Positions 26,139 to 35,080 of a stretch of 64,000 bases of DNA are shown piece after piece. The notes under the pieces are model-generated. The model saw only the letters and a list, made by a program, of their open reading frames with translations, had not been told where the DNA came from and made no database searches. Every line of letters starts with the position of its first letter. Positions within the stretch are counted from its first letter, which is position 1. This DNA comes from Paenibacillus harenae DSM 16969 (GTDB lineage Bacteria > Bacillota > Bacilli > Paenibacillales > Paenibacillaceae): assembly GCF_000422465.1 (NCBI RefSeq), contig NZ_AULV01000017.1, positions 1 to 64,000 on the forward strand. The letters run 5' to 3'. Both the position numbers and the translations under genes were made by a program.

Positions 26139-26221
26139 TTCCTTGCTTCAGCTCCTTTCCGCAAAAAAGTTCCCCAAAATGCATATTTGCCCTTTGGGGA
26201 AGTCTTTAATGGACTAAATTG

Positions 26222-26249
26222 GGATCTCCCGCCGTACGGCGGGAGATCC
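26222..26249 (-). terminator. Perfect 28-bp palindrome between binding protein and permeases
   Basis: GGATCTCCCGCCGT and its exact complement are joined without a loop. There is no T-run on the minus strand. It probably protects the 3' end of the binding-protein mRNA or causes partial termination. Confidence 0.7.
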
Positions 26250-26256
26250 GTTGCTT

Positions 26257-27630
26257 TTATTTCTTGAACTGTTGGGCTTTCTTTGTCAGTTCTTCAGCAA
26301 ATTGTTCAGGCGTTAAGGTACCTTTAGCCAGCAGAGGCAGGAACTTGCCGAATTCCGTAGCTGCGATTTGTTCCGGCCAGATGACGCCAAGGAATTGTAC
26401 GGTTTGCTTCAGATCGCTCTTCATCGTGTTGTTCAGTTCAAGCAGAATAGGGTTTAGCTTGGAGTCAAATTCTGCCGAGGTTTCCAGTTTAGGGGACGTT
26501 CCACCCAACTGTACCATTTCCGCTTCCTTCTCTTCAGGCGTAGTCATGAATTCCAGAAATGCGAGAGCTGCTTGCGTTTCTTCTTCTTTCAGGCCTTTCG
26601 GAATCCACCAGGTATATTCGTTAACCGTTGCAAGCGCCACACCGCCAGGATAGATCGATGCTCCGACTTTTTTGTCCAGTCCTGCAGCAGCTTTGGTTGT
26701 GTCGCTGAAATCAGGCACCATCCAAGGTCCGTTCGCGATGATAGCTGTTCTTTCATTCATGAAGTTGTTTGCCGCGTCAGCATAACCTGCGCCGATGGCG
26801 TTGTCGGTCGTATATTTCTCGAACCATTTTTTTATTTCAGCAAATGTGTTGATCCACATTGGATCCGTGTAATCATAAGCGAGTTCTGTGCTTTTTAGAA
26901 GCTCAGCGCCTCCAGGCTCGTTGGCAAGGAAGGAAGAGGCCAACAGCATCGACGTCCATGCGTTTTCGCCGGACATCAGGGATAGCGGCGTGAATCCCGC
27001 TTTCTTCAAGGACTCAAGAGCCGCATCAAACTCAGCGAAGTTCATTTGCGAGATCGGCTTGGTAATGCCAGCTTTCTCGAACATTTCCTTGTTGTAGTAC
27101 AGGCCAACCGGGCTGAAAGAGATGACCGGCAAGGAGACGATTTTACCGCTCTCCGTGGTGTTATAAGCGAGGGATTCCTCAACCATTAGCTTCTTCATCT
27201 CAGGCTTGGAATCAATCAAAGGCTTCAGATCATAGAATTTTTCTCCCTTTACGATCACATCGCGAAGGAAATCCTTGTCTCCGCCTTCGATTAAAGCGGG
27301 AAGCTCGTTTTGCTGCGCAAGCAATTTAATTTTTGCCGCATAATCATCCTGTGGAATTTCTTCGATGACGATTTTATATTGACCGGCATACTTGTTGTTG
27401 AAACGTTCAACTTGAGGCAGAAAAAATTTCGCACCCACGTTCTGGCCACTCTTGTAATGAGGGATATTAAGAACCACTTCTTTTTTCGGCGATACGGCGT
27501 TTTCCCCTGCGTTCTCCGTGCCATTCGACGTATTGTCAACTGTGGAGTTTTCGTTTGGTCCGCCGCAGGCTGTGATAATTAGCAATAATGAAAGACACAG
27601 CAACAACAAGGTTTTACTACCTTTTTTCAT
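26257..27630 (-). CDS. Sugar ABC transporter substrate-binding lipoprotein
   Basis: A 457-residue family-1 extracellular solute-binding protein. The signal peptide ends in lipobox IITAC (Cys22), followed by a Gly/Asn-rich linker. The body contains WTSMLLASSFLANEPGGAEL and TAIIANGPWMVPDF, typical of CUT1 binding proteins. It heads an operon with two permeases and a debranching-type enzyme, so an alpha-gluco-oligosaccharide is the likely ligand (inference). The promoter region carries CCAAAACGTTTTGG-type operators. Confidence 0.88.
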   Translation of the reverse strand: MKKGSKTLLLLCLSLLLIITACGGPNENSTVDNTSNGTENAGENAVSPKKEVVLNIPHYKSGQNVGAKFFLPQVERFNNKYAGQYKIVIEEIPQDDYAAKIKLLAQQNELPALIEGGDKDFLRDVIVKGEKFYDLKPLIDSKPEMKKLMVEESLAYNTTESGKIVSLPVISFSPVGLYYNKEMFEKAGITKPISQMNFAEFDAALESLKKAGFTPLSLMSGENAWTSMLLASSFLANEPGGAELLKSTELAYDYTDPMWINTFAEIKKWFEKYTTDNAIGAGYADAANNFMNERTAIIANGPWMVPDFSDTTKAAAGLDKKVGASIYPGGVALATVNEYTWWIPKGLKEEETQAALAFLEFMTTPEEKEAEMVQLGGTSPKLETSAEFDSKLNPILLELNNTMKSDLKQTVQFLGVIWPEQIAATEFGKFLPLLAKGTLTPEQFAEELTKKAQQFKK

Positions 27631-27777
27631 GCTTTTCTCCCCTTCTTTGATTGATTATATTTAAAGTTTCCAATGAGGAACGCTTTAAATCGAAGTTAAT
27701 TCGTTTAATTCTTAATCACAAGAATACACACTCTTGCAAATCAAACTAAGAGAAGCAAAGGTTATAAAGTTTTCGAA

Positions 27778-27808
27778 TTATATCCAAAACGTTTCGGAAA
27801 AATTGCAA
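27778..27808 (-). promoter_or_regulatory. Promoter with LacI-type operator, copy 1
   Basis: On the minus strand TATAAT (27783-27778) directly follows CCGAAACGTTTTGG (27797-27784), a near-perfect LacI/CcpA-type palindrome. A TTGCAA about 19 bases upstream may be the -35. Binding of the adjacent LacI regulator here would block the sugar operon. Confidence 0.6.
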
Positions 27809-27985
27809 ACCTATACCTTTGCACGGCTTAAAGGAGTTCTGGATGTGCTTTGGCATTCGTTCATTGGTAAGTATGATTCAAAATACTCCAAAACGTTTTG
27901 GAGAAATTGTAAACATAAAGCCCGCACGGCTAAAAACGGGTTCTAGCTGTGCTTTGGCGAATAATCAGTTCATTGTTAAGCATAA
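27784..27985 (-). repeat. Tandem duplication of the lacI 3' end with operator
   Basis: Two diverged copies of about 95 bases lie side by side (about 27784-27880 and 27888-27985). Each has CCAAAACGTTT(C/T)GG, then AATTG(C/T)AAAC, CGCACGGCTAAA-like, GTGCTTTGGC and TTCATTG(G/T)TAAG. The right copy contains the final codons of the LacI gene; the left is non-coding and now carries the operon promoter. Confidence 0.7.
27888..27901 (-). promoter_or_regulatory. LacI-type operator, copy 2
   Basis: CCAAAACGTTTTGG is a perfect 14-bp palindrome just past the lacI stop and about 104 bases upstream of operator 1. The spacing of roughly ten helical turns would allow looping (inference). Confidence 0.6.
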
Positions 27986-28949
27986 TTTTGTGGTGCACCT
28001 GTCTGCCTTCCAGCATATCGATTAACATCTGAGCGGCCTGATATCCCATTCCATACTTATCCTGTCTAACGGTTGTAAGATTAGGCGAGCAATAGGATGC
28101 GACTGAGATGTCGTCAAACCCGACGACGGAAATATCATCCGGTATTTTTTTACCCAAAAGTTTAAGCGACTGCATGGCTCCTAATGCCATAATATCGCTG
28201 GCACAGAACATAGCCGTTACGTCTGGATGCTCGGTCAAGATGCGTCCGGCCGCTTCATTTCCGCCTTCTTCCGAAAAACGCCCGTCATAGACCAGTGCGG
28301 GATCATAAGCGATTCCAGCTTCTTGCAACGCAAGCCTGTAACCGGATAAGCGTTCGTGACTTACGGCTGCTTCCCCATACCCGTTAATCATGGCGATCCG
28401 TCGGTGTCCAAGCCCTTCCAAATGGCGAACGGCATCTCTTGCCCCGCTTAAATTATCGGTCGTGACATGACCGACTCTTTCTCCGGAAAACGGTATATCG
28501 ATCATTACACATGGGAAAAGCGATTGCGAGACCACTTCTTTTAGATATGGATCACTCAGGCGTAGTCCTTGCAGAATGGCCCCGTCGACATTACGCTCAC
28601 GGCACAGATCGATGTACGTTTTCTTCATCTGTTTGTTCGGATTAGTGCTGAATAGAATGAGATCGTAGTTTAGTTCACCCGCTCGGTCGTTAATACCGCA
28701 AAGTACCTCAAAAGCAAAAGCGTCCTTGACGTTTGTTCTCTTTAGATCGGACATGATGACGCCTATTGTTTTCGTTTTTTTCAGAACAAGGCTTTGGGCC
28801 TGAGCATTGGGTCGATAGGATAATTCTTCCGCTAGTTTCTTAATTCGCTTTCTAGTCTTCTCATTGACATCGGAGTAGCCGTTTAAAGCCCGGGATACGG
28901 TGGTGATCGATACTCCAGCTGCTTTAGCAAGTTCTTTTATGGTGACGAC
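27930..28949 (-). CDS. LacI-family regulator with damaged start
   Basis: The frame is open from 28949 and encodes VVTIKELAKAAGVSITTVSR and ALNGYSDVNEKTRKRIKKLA (complete LacI helix-turn-helix and hinge), then a periplasmic-binding-type ligand domain ending QSTARTRF, about 340 residues. No ATG, GTG or TTG precedes the helix-turn-helix in frame; an in-frame TGA stands at 28953-28955. An ATG at 28956 with AAGAAGGG upstream is one base out of frame. Removing one base from ATGACCAGTCGTCACC would repair it. An internal ATG at 28754 would give a protein lacking the DNA-binding domain. It is likely the repressor of the adjacent sugar operon. Confidence 0.8.
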   Translation of the reverse strand, partial: VVTIKELAKAAGVSITTVSRALNGYSDVNEKTRKRIKKLAEELSYRPNAQAQSLVLKKTKTIGVIMSDLKRTNVKDAFAFEVLCGINDRAGELNYDLILFSTNPNKQMKKTYIDLCRERNVDGAILQGLRLSDPYLKEVVSQSLFPCVMIDIPFSGERVGHVTTDNLSGARDAVRHLEGLGHRRIAMINGYGEAAVSHERLSGYRLALQEAGIAYDPALVYDGRFSEEGGNEAAGRILTEHPDVTAMFCASDIMALGAMQSLKLLGKKIPDDISVVGFDDISVASYCSPNLTTVRQDKYGMGYQAAQMLIDMLEGRQVHHKIMLNNELIIRQSTARTRF

Positions 28950-28965
28950 TGGTCATCCCTTCTTT

Positions 28966-29014
28966 CCAAAACGTTTTTGTTATTTGATTATAACGAGTAT
29001 TGTAAACGGTTGCA
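28966..29014 (-). promoter_or_regulatory. lacI promoter region operators
   Basis: CCAAAACGTTTTTG (28966-28979) resembles the two operators of the sugar operon and suggests autoregulation. TGTAAACGGTTGCA (29001-29014) resembles a CcpA cre site. Confidence 0.5.
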
Positions 29015-29101
29015 AGTACTTTGTTTCGAATTGAAGGTAGGTATACCACGTTCTATCTCTTTCCTTGAGGATATGTGCAGCTAATAAAAAGTGCACTCGC
29101 T

Positions 29102-29791
29102 TCAAGGGCTATTTATTTCCAGAAAATCGTCCTGAATGATTTTCAGTTTTTCAAGATGAGGCCTCAGTTGCTCCAGCAACCACGGTTTAGTTTGCGTCGC
29201 GTAATCACTCGGAGTAATGAAAGAGGCGTTCTCTTTAAATGAAGAGATCGTCTTGTCCAAGGCACGAAGCTCAGTCGCGAGCATACGCAAGGATTCACGT
29301 GTTCCGGCGTTAATCATTTTGGGATTGGATTTCCAATAAGCATAACTTATGCTGTATAGCGGACGCCAAGTGCGCGCCATAAAGGCCAGTTCGAACATGT
29401 CTTCTTGTATATCCGTGGTCATAACGGTTTGATTGATTGACAGCCGCGGCTCTGCGTTGTTCGAATAGTCGTCGCTAAATTCGATAAACGTAAACAGCTG
29501 CTCGTCCAACTCCTCCGCCTGAATTTTTGCCATATCGATCAGTTGTCGAACTTTGACGGGATCTTCGTTTTCCTTTGTCCGGCTGATCGTCTCCAAGGTC
29601 TCGGCAAGCGGAATCGCGGATGATGCGTGTAGTATCAGATACAAAAATGCCGAGTCATTCTTTTGCTGATACAGCGACTTGAGATTGTTGTACCTTTCGT
29701 CCGATCGCTTATCCAAGTGTCTGTAAACCGCCGCGTTAACACAAAGGAGAACAATGAGCATCAGCGCGTAGATTTTAATTTGTTTTTGCAT
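29102..29791 (-). CDS. Hypothetical membrane-anchored protein
   Basis: A 229-residue protein starting MQKQIKIYALMLIVLLCVNA with one N-terminal membrane anchor and a long helical extracytoplasmic part (coiled segments LAETLETISRTKENEDPVKV and LRMLATELRALDKTISSFKE). GAGAGGAAG precedes the ATG at 29791; the frame is open to 29845. The domain resembles helical sensor-type ectodomains, but no kinase or HAMP follows. No family is recognised. Confidence 0.6.
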   Translation of the reverse strand: MQKQIKIYALMLIVLLCVNAAVYRHLDKRSDERYNNLKSLYQQKNDSAFLYLILHASSAIPLAETLETISRTKENEDPVKVRQLIDMAKIQAEELDEQLFTFIEFSDDYSNNAEPRLSINQTVMTTDIQEDMFELAFMARTWRPLYSISYAYWKSNPKMINAGTRESLRMLATELRALDKTISSFKENASFITPSDYATQTKPWLLEQLRPHLEKLKIIQDDFLEINSP

Positions 29792-29997
29792 TGCATACTT
29801 CCTCTCTACACCAATCGCATAACGGCCGAATGTGGAGCTAAACACGGTTCTTATCTGTTTATAAACACAAAAGCAGTCGAAGAATCCGACTCGCTTTCAC
29901 AGCTTTTCTTCAATCCCTTTTTTTCTTGGAGCTATTGGAGAATAACATGCGGCAAGACTGACCGCAATCATCAATTCTTACCATACACAGCTTCACT

Positions 29998-30058
29998 TAC
30001 TGCGTTAGCGTTAACGAGGCTGCCGATCGATTCCGCGGCAGCCTCAATCGTTCCCGCA
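29998..30058 (+). repeat. Intergenic repeat, diverged copy
   Basis: GCGTTAGCGTTAAC, then perfect arms GAGGCTGCCG and CGGCAGCCTC, then AATCGTTCCCGC. It is the only copy I found between 17.3 and 46 kb. Confidence 0.65.
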
Positions 30059-30150
30059 ATAGCACGAAGTCTACTACCGGTTCTCATTGATTTATCAAGC
30101 ATAGTTGAATGGCTTATTTGCACCATCGCATGCCGCTTGAAAATCATGTG

Positions 30151-30187
30151 CAAAGACCGTCAGAGTTGTATTCTCTGACGGTCTTTG
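30151..30187 (-). terminator. Perfect 15-bp hairpin after the GH43 gene
   Basis: CAAAGACCGTCAGAG and its exact complement enclose TTGTATT. The minus-strand downstream sequence lacks a long T-run, so termination may be partial. Confidence 0.75.
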
Positions 30188-30204
30188 CTTGGCCTTAAAT
30201 CAAG

Positions 30205-33200
30205 TTATTGCGATAACGTTTGAATCTGATCAGCAGTGAGCGCTTTATCATAGATTCGGAGCTCGTCAATCTTGCCAATGAACGGGTTATCCCAGTAGTT
30301 CACGCCGAGCGCGAATATTCCGTCGTCTTTCGTGAACACATTCGGAAAGCTTGCGCCAGTATATTTGGCAACGCCATCAACGTACACCGCCACCGTTCCA
30401 TTGTCGACCGTGAAAGCAAGATCAACCCAGGTGCCGGTCGGAATTTGAATTCCGGTAGAGGCATTGTACCAGGCCGATCCGGACCACAGCATGGTCGGCT
30501 GAGCGTCACCCGGCCCTCTTGGTGCCAGACTGATCCAACTGTCAGGCGTCGCCGATCCGAAGAACGCGGATGTATATTGGCTGGCTTGCTCCAAATATAC
30601 AGACATCGATACCGTATACGTATAGCCTGAGATCAAGCCATTCGGCAAACGGATGCCGGAGCTTCCATCAAGTTCAGCCGCTTGTCCGGAAACGCCGTCG
30701 CTGTAAGTAATGGTTCCGCCGGTATTATTCGCCCGGTTGCCTGTTGCCGTACCTGTACCGTAGCCTGTTGAATCCAATAAACTCCCGTCGAACGTATAAT
30801 ACGCAATTGCTTCGTCCAGGATGTAGAGCGTGTAGCTTGCCGCCGTGCCGCTTCCATCGGTTGCGGTTGCCGTAATCGTCGTCGATCCGGCCTTGACGGC
30901 AGTGACCTGGCCTGAAATTTCGTCGACGGTTGCGATTGACGGATCGGCCGAGCTCCAGACCAGCACCTGATTGCCCGCGAATGCCGGAGATACCGAGACG
31001 GAGGAAGAAGTGAATGCGTTTCCGGCAGATATTCTCTTCTCCGTCAAGCCAAGCCGAATCTCGCTCACTTTAATGGCCGGGTCAAAAACCATGTTCTTGA
31101 TTTCTTGTGAAGTAAGCACTCCGTCGTAGATTTGAAGGCCGTCGATCATGCCCTTAAATGGGATATCCCACCAGTTTACTCCAAGGCCGAAGATGCCCTT
31201 GCTCGACGTAAAGACATCCGGAAAGCTCGTTCCCTTAAATTTTTGCACTCCGTTTACGTATACGGTGACAGTACCCTTTTCAACGGTAATGGCCAGATGG
31301 TTCCATTCGCCGATCTTCACCGTCATGCCCGACGGCGTTTCATACCAGGTGTCTTCGCCGTTTGCCGCAACATTATGAGACCAAAGCATAGTGTTGTCCT
31401 TTGTCAGGCCTTGCGGCAAAATGCTAATCCAGCTGCCCTGGTCCTTAGCTCCAAAGAAAGTGGGCGTATACCTTGTCAAAGCATCCGGCTTCACCCACAG
31501 CGATACCGAATAGCTGTCACTGTTGATAAGCCCGTCAGGCAGGCGAACGCCGGAATTTCCGTCAAACACGGCGGCATCTCCGCGCATACCTTGCGCATAG
31601 GTAATCATGCCGCCCGTATTGTCGATGCGATTTCCGGTTACTGTTCCCGCACCCGATATGCCCGTAGTATCGTTCAGGTTGCCGTCGAACGAATAATCGG
31701 CTTTCAGTCTGGCTGCTTGCCTCGGTAGTATGGTAACGGAAATTGCTCTGGAGTCCGTTGCATTACCTTTGGTAACCGTCGCGGTCAGTACGGCTGTTGC
31801 CGCCTGTGCCTCCGGTTCAGGGCGGGTTACAACCCCGGTTGCTGTAACAGCGTCGTCATTGGACGTCTGCCACGTAATCATTGCGTGCCTGGTGCCTTCG
31901 ACCGGGAGCGTCAAGTTGGAAACGACATTGTTTGTATCGCCAAGATTAATGTCGTTCAATACGTCTTCAACTATTTCCTGATCCGTCTTATCCTGCAACT
32001 TGCTTCCCCAAACAGTGACTCCCTCGCCGGACATCGCGGTAAAGGTCATAACAACCCGTCCTGAGGTGTCATCCCAAAGCCGTGCGAATACACCGTTGTA
32101 GGAGACTCCGTCTATGGTGATTTCCGCCAGATTATCGCCCGCTTTGCTCCAGCTGCCGGCAACGTCGCCGGTAATGGTATGGTCGTTGTTCAGACGTATA
32201 AAGACGGATTCTTGGATGATTCCCGAAGTGCTCATACCGTGATTGATAAACTTGTATTCTCCGACCAAATCCTGTTCGTTTACAGCTTCAAGCTTCTCGC
32301 CCGTATATCGGTATGGTGCAACGACGGGCCAATTGTCTTTGTTCATAAACATCTGGTGAACTCTGACCTCATGATAATTGCCTTTTTCCGGGAAGCGCGT
32401 ATGGAAAACAAGGAAGTACTGCCCGGTTTTTTTATCAAAATAAACGGAATTGTGACCAGGAGAAACGTAACTGATGCCCGTACCGGTTCCAGGGTCTCCG
32501 ATCTCTCGCTGAAACAGGTAGTCGCCCATCATCTTGTTGCCGTAGTCCTGATTCGACGTATTGGCCTTCAGAACGGCATTTTTACCTTGTGCGTCAACGA
32601 ATGGGCCGTTCGGGGATGTTGCCCTGAACATACGCATATTGTACCCGCTGCCCGATTCCAGCCATCCGTAAGTTACATTCAGGAAGTAATAACCCGTTTT
32701 CTTGTCATAGACGACAAATGGCCCTTCGCCCGATTGTTGGTAGCCGCCTGCGATTTTGGTTCCGAAATAACGGTCCACCATCCTGCCGTCGGCCGTCATA
32801 CCATCAGCGCCCGTATATATAGGCTTTCCGCTTTCCTTATCGATTTGAAGCTCGAAGATCCCGCCGGACCAGGAGCCGTATGTCATCCACAACTTCCCGT
32901 CTTTGTCATAGAACAAATCCGGATCGATCGCATTCGGAAAAAGGTCGTTGTTATACGAGCCGTTACCGTTGAACCATTCCGATCTGGGTCCTTGAAGCTT
33001 GCCGTTATCAACCAGAGCCTGAATATTGGTATTGGTCCACTTTTTATTGATGACGCTTCTGTTGTCATAGGCTTCATTCAGCGTAAAACCGGAATAGACA
33101 ATGGTATCAACATACGTATAAGGTCCTTCAATATTTTGGGAAACCGCATATCCGATCGCGGAACGAATATAAGTAGACGAGGTGCTGTAATAGATCATAT

Positions 33201-33933
33201 ATGCGCCTGTCGATCCGTCCTTATTCTTGTAATCCTCATTATAAAACACATAAGGAGCCCATACCCTATGTTCGCCGGTACTGTCGGCATCGCTATTCCC
33301 GGCCCAAGCAAAAGAACCGGCCAAGTTCTTTACCATGTCGCCGTACAGGACATTGCCCGGCGTCGTATCACCGTTCGTGAACCGGGTCCAGTTCATCAAA
33401 TCGGTTGACTTCGCCGCCTCGAGATTGGAACCAAACACATAGAACGTGTTTCCATCCTTGACGATCGACGGATCGTGAACGGAAACGTTGGTGAAGGCCG
33501 CTTTCGTTACCTGAACCGTGACCGAATCAAATTTCGACGAATCTTCTGCCGATGTCGCTTGGATATCCGCAGTGCCGGGGGAGACCGCCGTTACTTTGCC
33601 CTTCTCGTCGACGGTGGCGACTGCCGGGTCGCTTGAACTCCAGCTAACGCTTTTATTTGCCGCGACGGGAGCTATCGAAACGGTTAAGTTTTTCGTCGCC
33701 CCGACAAGCAAGCTGAAATCCCGCTGGTCGATGGTTACACGCACAACGGCCGCAGACTTAGGCAGGCTGGAGAATGAGACCGGGTGCTTATCGACAGAAC
33801 CCGCCGTAGAAATTACGGCGCTCCCCGCACTGCCGGGACCGCTCCCGCCGCCGCCGCTAGCAAATGCCACGGATGGCACGGCCATGGCTATCGTCAGCAA
33901 CATGGCCAATTTTCTTCTAAATGTTTTTTTCAA
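30205..33933 (-). CDS. Secreted GH43 endo-arabinanase with Ig-like and LamG domains
   Basis: A 1242-residue secreted enzyme. Rough layout: signal peptide (1-26, cut after AFASG); Big_2 Ig-like domain (about 65-145, SWSSSDPAVATVDEKGKVTA); GH43 five-bladed propeller (about 150-545) with VHDPSIVKDGNTFYVFG (base Asp), NAIDPDLFYDKDGKLWMTYG (second Asp) and SGEGPFVVYD (acid Glu); a GH43 C-terminal beta domain (EYKFINHGM to VTVWGSK); another Ig-like region; LamG (about 750-957); Big_2; LamG (about 1047-1242). This arrangement matches AbnB-type endo-1,5-alpha-L-arabinanases. The two LamG domains are similar and probably bind polysaccharide. The start is TTG with GGAGG upstream. Confidence 0.85.
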   Translation of the reverse strand: MKKTFRRKLAMLLTIAMAVPSVAFASGGGGSGPGSAGSAVISTAGSVDKHPVSFSSLPKSAAVVRVTIDQRDFSLLVGATKNLTVSIAPVAANKSVSWSSSDPAVATVDEKGKVTAVSPGTADIQATSAEDSSKFDSVTVQVTKAAFTNVSVHDPSIVKDGNTFYVFGSNLEAAKSTDLMNWTRFTNGDTTPGNVLYGDMVKNLAGSFAWAGNSDADSTGEHRVWAPYVFYNEDYKNKDGSTGAYMIYYSTSSTYIRSAIGYAVSQNIEGPYTYVDTIVYSGFTLNEAYDNRSVINKKWTNTNIQALVDNGKLQGPRSEWFNGNGSYNNDLFPNAIDPDLFYDKDGKLWMTYGSWSGGIFELQIDKESGKPIYTGADGMTADGRMVDRYFGTKIAGGYQQSGEGPFVVYDKKTGYYFLNVTYGWLESGSGYNMRMFRATSPNGPFVDAQGKNAVLKANTSNQDYGNKMMGDYLFQREIGDPGTGTGISYVSPGHNSVYFDKKTGQYFLVFHTRFPEKGNYHEVRVHQMFMNKDNWPVVAPYRYTGEKLEAVNEQDLVGEYKFINHGMSTSGIIQESVFIRLNNDHTITGDVAGSWSKAGDNLAEITIDGVSYNGVFARLWDDTSGRVVMTFTAMSGEGVTVWGSKLQDKTDQEIVEDVLNDINLGDTNNVVSNLTLPVEGTRHAMITWQTSNDDAVTATGVVTRPEPEAQAATAVLTATVTKGNATDSRAISVTILPRQAARLKADYSFDGNLNDTTGISGAGTVTGNRIDNTGGMITYAQGMRGDAAVFDGNSGVRLPDGLINSDSYSVSLWVKPDALTRYTPTFFGAKDQGSWISILPQGLTKDNTMLWSHNVAANGEDTWYETPSGMTVKIGEWNHLAITVEKGTVTVYVNGVQKFKGTSFPDVFTSSKGIFGLGVNWWDIPFKGMIDGLQIYDGVLTSQEIKNMVFDPAIKVSEIRLGLTEKRISAGNAFTSSSVSVSPAFAGNQVLVWSSADPSIATVDEISGQVTAVKAGSTTITATATDGSGTAASYTLYILDEAIAYYTFDGSLLDSTGYGTGTATGNRANNTGGTITYSDGVSGQAAELDGSSGIRLPNGLISGYTYTVSMSVYLEQASQYTSAFFGSATPDSWISLAPRGPGDAQPTMLWSGSAWYNASTGIQIPTGTWVDLAFTVDNGTVAVYVDGVAKYTGASFPNVFTKDDGIFALGVNYWDNPFIGKIDELRIYDKALTADQIQTLSQ

Positions 33934-33981
33934 GCTTTTGTACTCCTCCCATAGTTGAGTTCTTTTTCGTGCATCTTATGT

Positions 33982-34071
33982 TGGTATCGCTTACAATTTT
34001 GATCATAACAATTTTGAACTAGGGGGCACATGATATATTTTGCGGTTTCTATGATTTTTTTTGTCATGCTA
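33982..34071 (-). promoter_or_regulatory. Promoter block of the GH43 gene, shared with GH93
   Basis: Minus strand: AGCATGACAAAAAAAATCAT, later ATATCATGTGCCC, then TGTAAGCGATACCA (33995-33982), a near-match to the CcpA cre site. The same three blocks in the same order lie before the GH93 gene, which suggests one regulator plus catabolite repression. Confidence 0.55.
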
Positions 34072-34150
34072 TTCCCGATCCTTGTATTGGAAATAAAAAA
34101 AGAGGCACAATCCATGGGATCATGCTTCCGGATGAATTTCATCGTATTTC

Positions 34151-35068
34151 TTACCCCTTGACCGATCCCAGCATCACACCTTTTATGAAAAATTTTTGAG
34201 TAAACGGGTACATGATAATCATCGGAATAGATGCAATTACCATAGCCGCCAGCTGAATGGTCTCAGCAGTAGTTCTGCCTATGCCAGTTTGATTAATGAG
34301 TTTGGTTATATCAGCATTTTGGGAAGCCGCACTCGACACTTGGTCTGCGCCTGCATTTGACATAATTAATTTCAATATATAATATTGAATGGTTTGCAAG
34401 TCCGTATTTTGTGTGAAAAACAACGTGGTGCCATAGTCGTTCCATATCCACACTGCCACGAAAACCGATATTGCTGCAATAACCGATTTAGAAAGAGGCA
34501 ATACAATGGAGAAGAAAATTCTAAACTCATTGGCGCCGTCCATTTTGGCCGATTCAAAGAGCGATTCGGGTATGGCTTTATAATTGGCATTAAATATGAT
34601 TACGTTAAAAAAGCTTCCGACAAGAATAGGTGTGATATAAACCCAGTAAGTATCATATATTCCCAACCAATTATAAAGGAGAAAGGTCGGAATCAAGGCA
34701 CCGGGAAAATACATGCTTGCAAACCCTACGGCAACATAAAATTTTTTATACTTCAGGTATGGCCTGGAAAAAGCGTAAGTGAATAGTGCCGTATTAAATA
34801 TTTGTATAACGGTAACGATTATGGTGCGGGATAAGGTAATCATTCCTGCTTTTATTATTGATGAATCTGATAATACTTTCTCCCAGCTGTCAAACCTGAA
34901 CACCCTTGGCCATAATAATACCGGTCCACGCCTCAAATCCGTACCATCGTTTAAAGAATTGATAATAGAAAAGAAGAATGGATACACGGCTAAGAATACC
35001 AGGATTACCATTATAGAAATATTTACAATTTGAAATGTCCTGCTGGAACGAACTCCATTTTGGACCAT
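34151..35068 (-). CDS. LplC/YtcP-like sugar ABC permease
   Basis: A 305-residue permease with six helices; EAA-type loop SAKMDGANEFRIFFSIVLPL. It closes with FTQKFFIKGVMLGSVKG, as is usual for LplC-type proteins. CTAAGGAGG precedes the ATG. It follows the LplB-like gene by 12 bases and belongs to the LplABC set of this locus; no ATPase gene is present. Confidence 0.88.
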   Translation of the reverse strand: MVQNGVRSSRTFQIVNISIMVILVFLAVYPFFFSIINSLNDGTDLRRGPVLLWPRVFRFDSWEKVLSDSSIIKAGMITLSRTIIVTVIQIFNTALFTYAFSRPYLKYKKFYVAVGFASMYFPGALIPTFLLYNWLGIYDTYWVYITPILVGSFFNVIIFNANYKAIPESLFESAKMDGANEFRIFFSIVLPLSKSVIAAISVFVAVWIWNDYGTTLFFTQNTDLQTIQYYILKLIMSNAGADQVSSAASQNADITKLINQTGIGRTTAETIQLAAMVIASIPMIIMYPFTQKFFIKGVMLGSVKG

Positions 35069-35080
35069 TGATTTTCCTCC

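Noticed and set aside
32179..33408. A 409-residue open frame on the plus strand inside the GH43 gene
   Set aside because: It is fully antisense to a well-supported GH43 catalytic domain, has no ribosome site or recognisable domain, and follows from the GC-rich codon use of the real gene.
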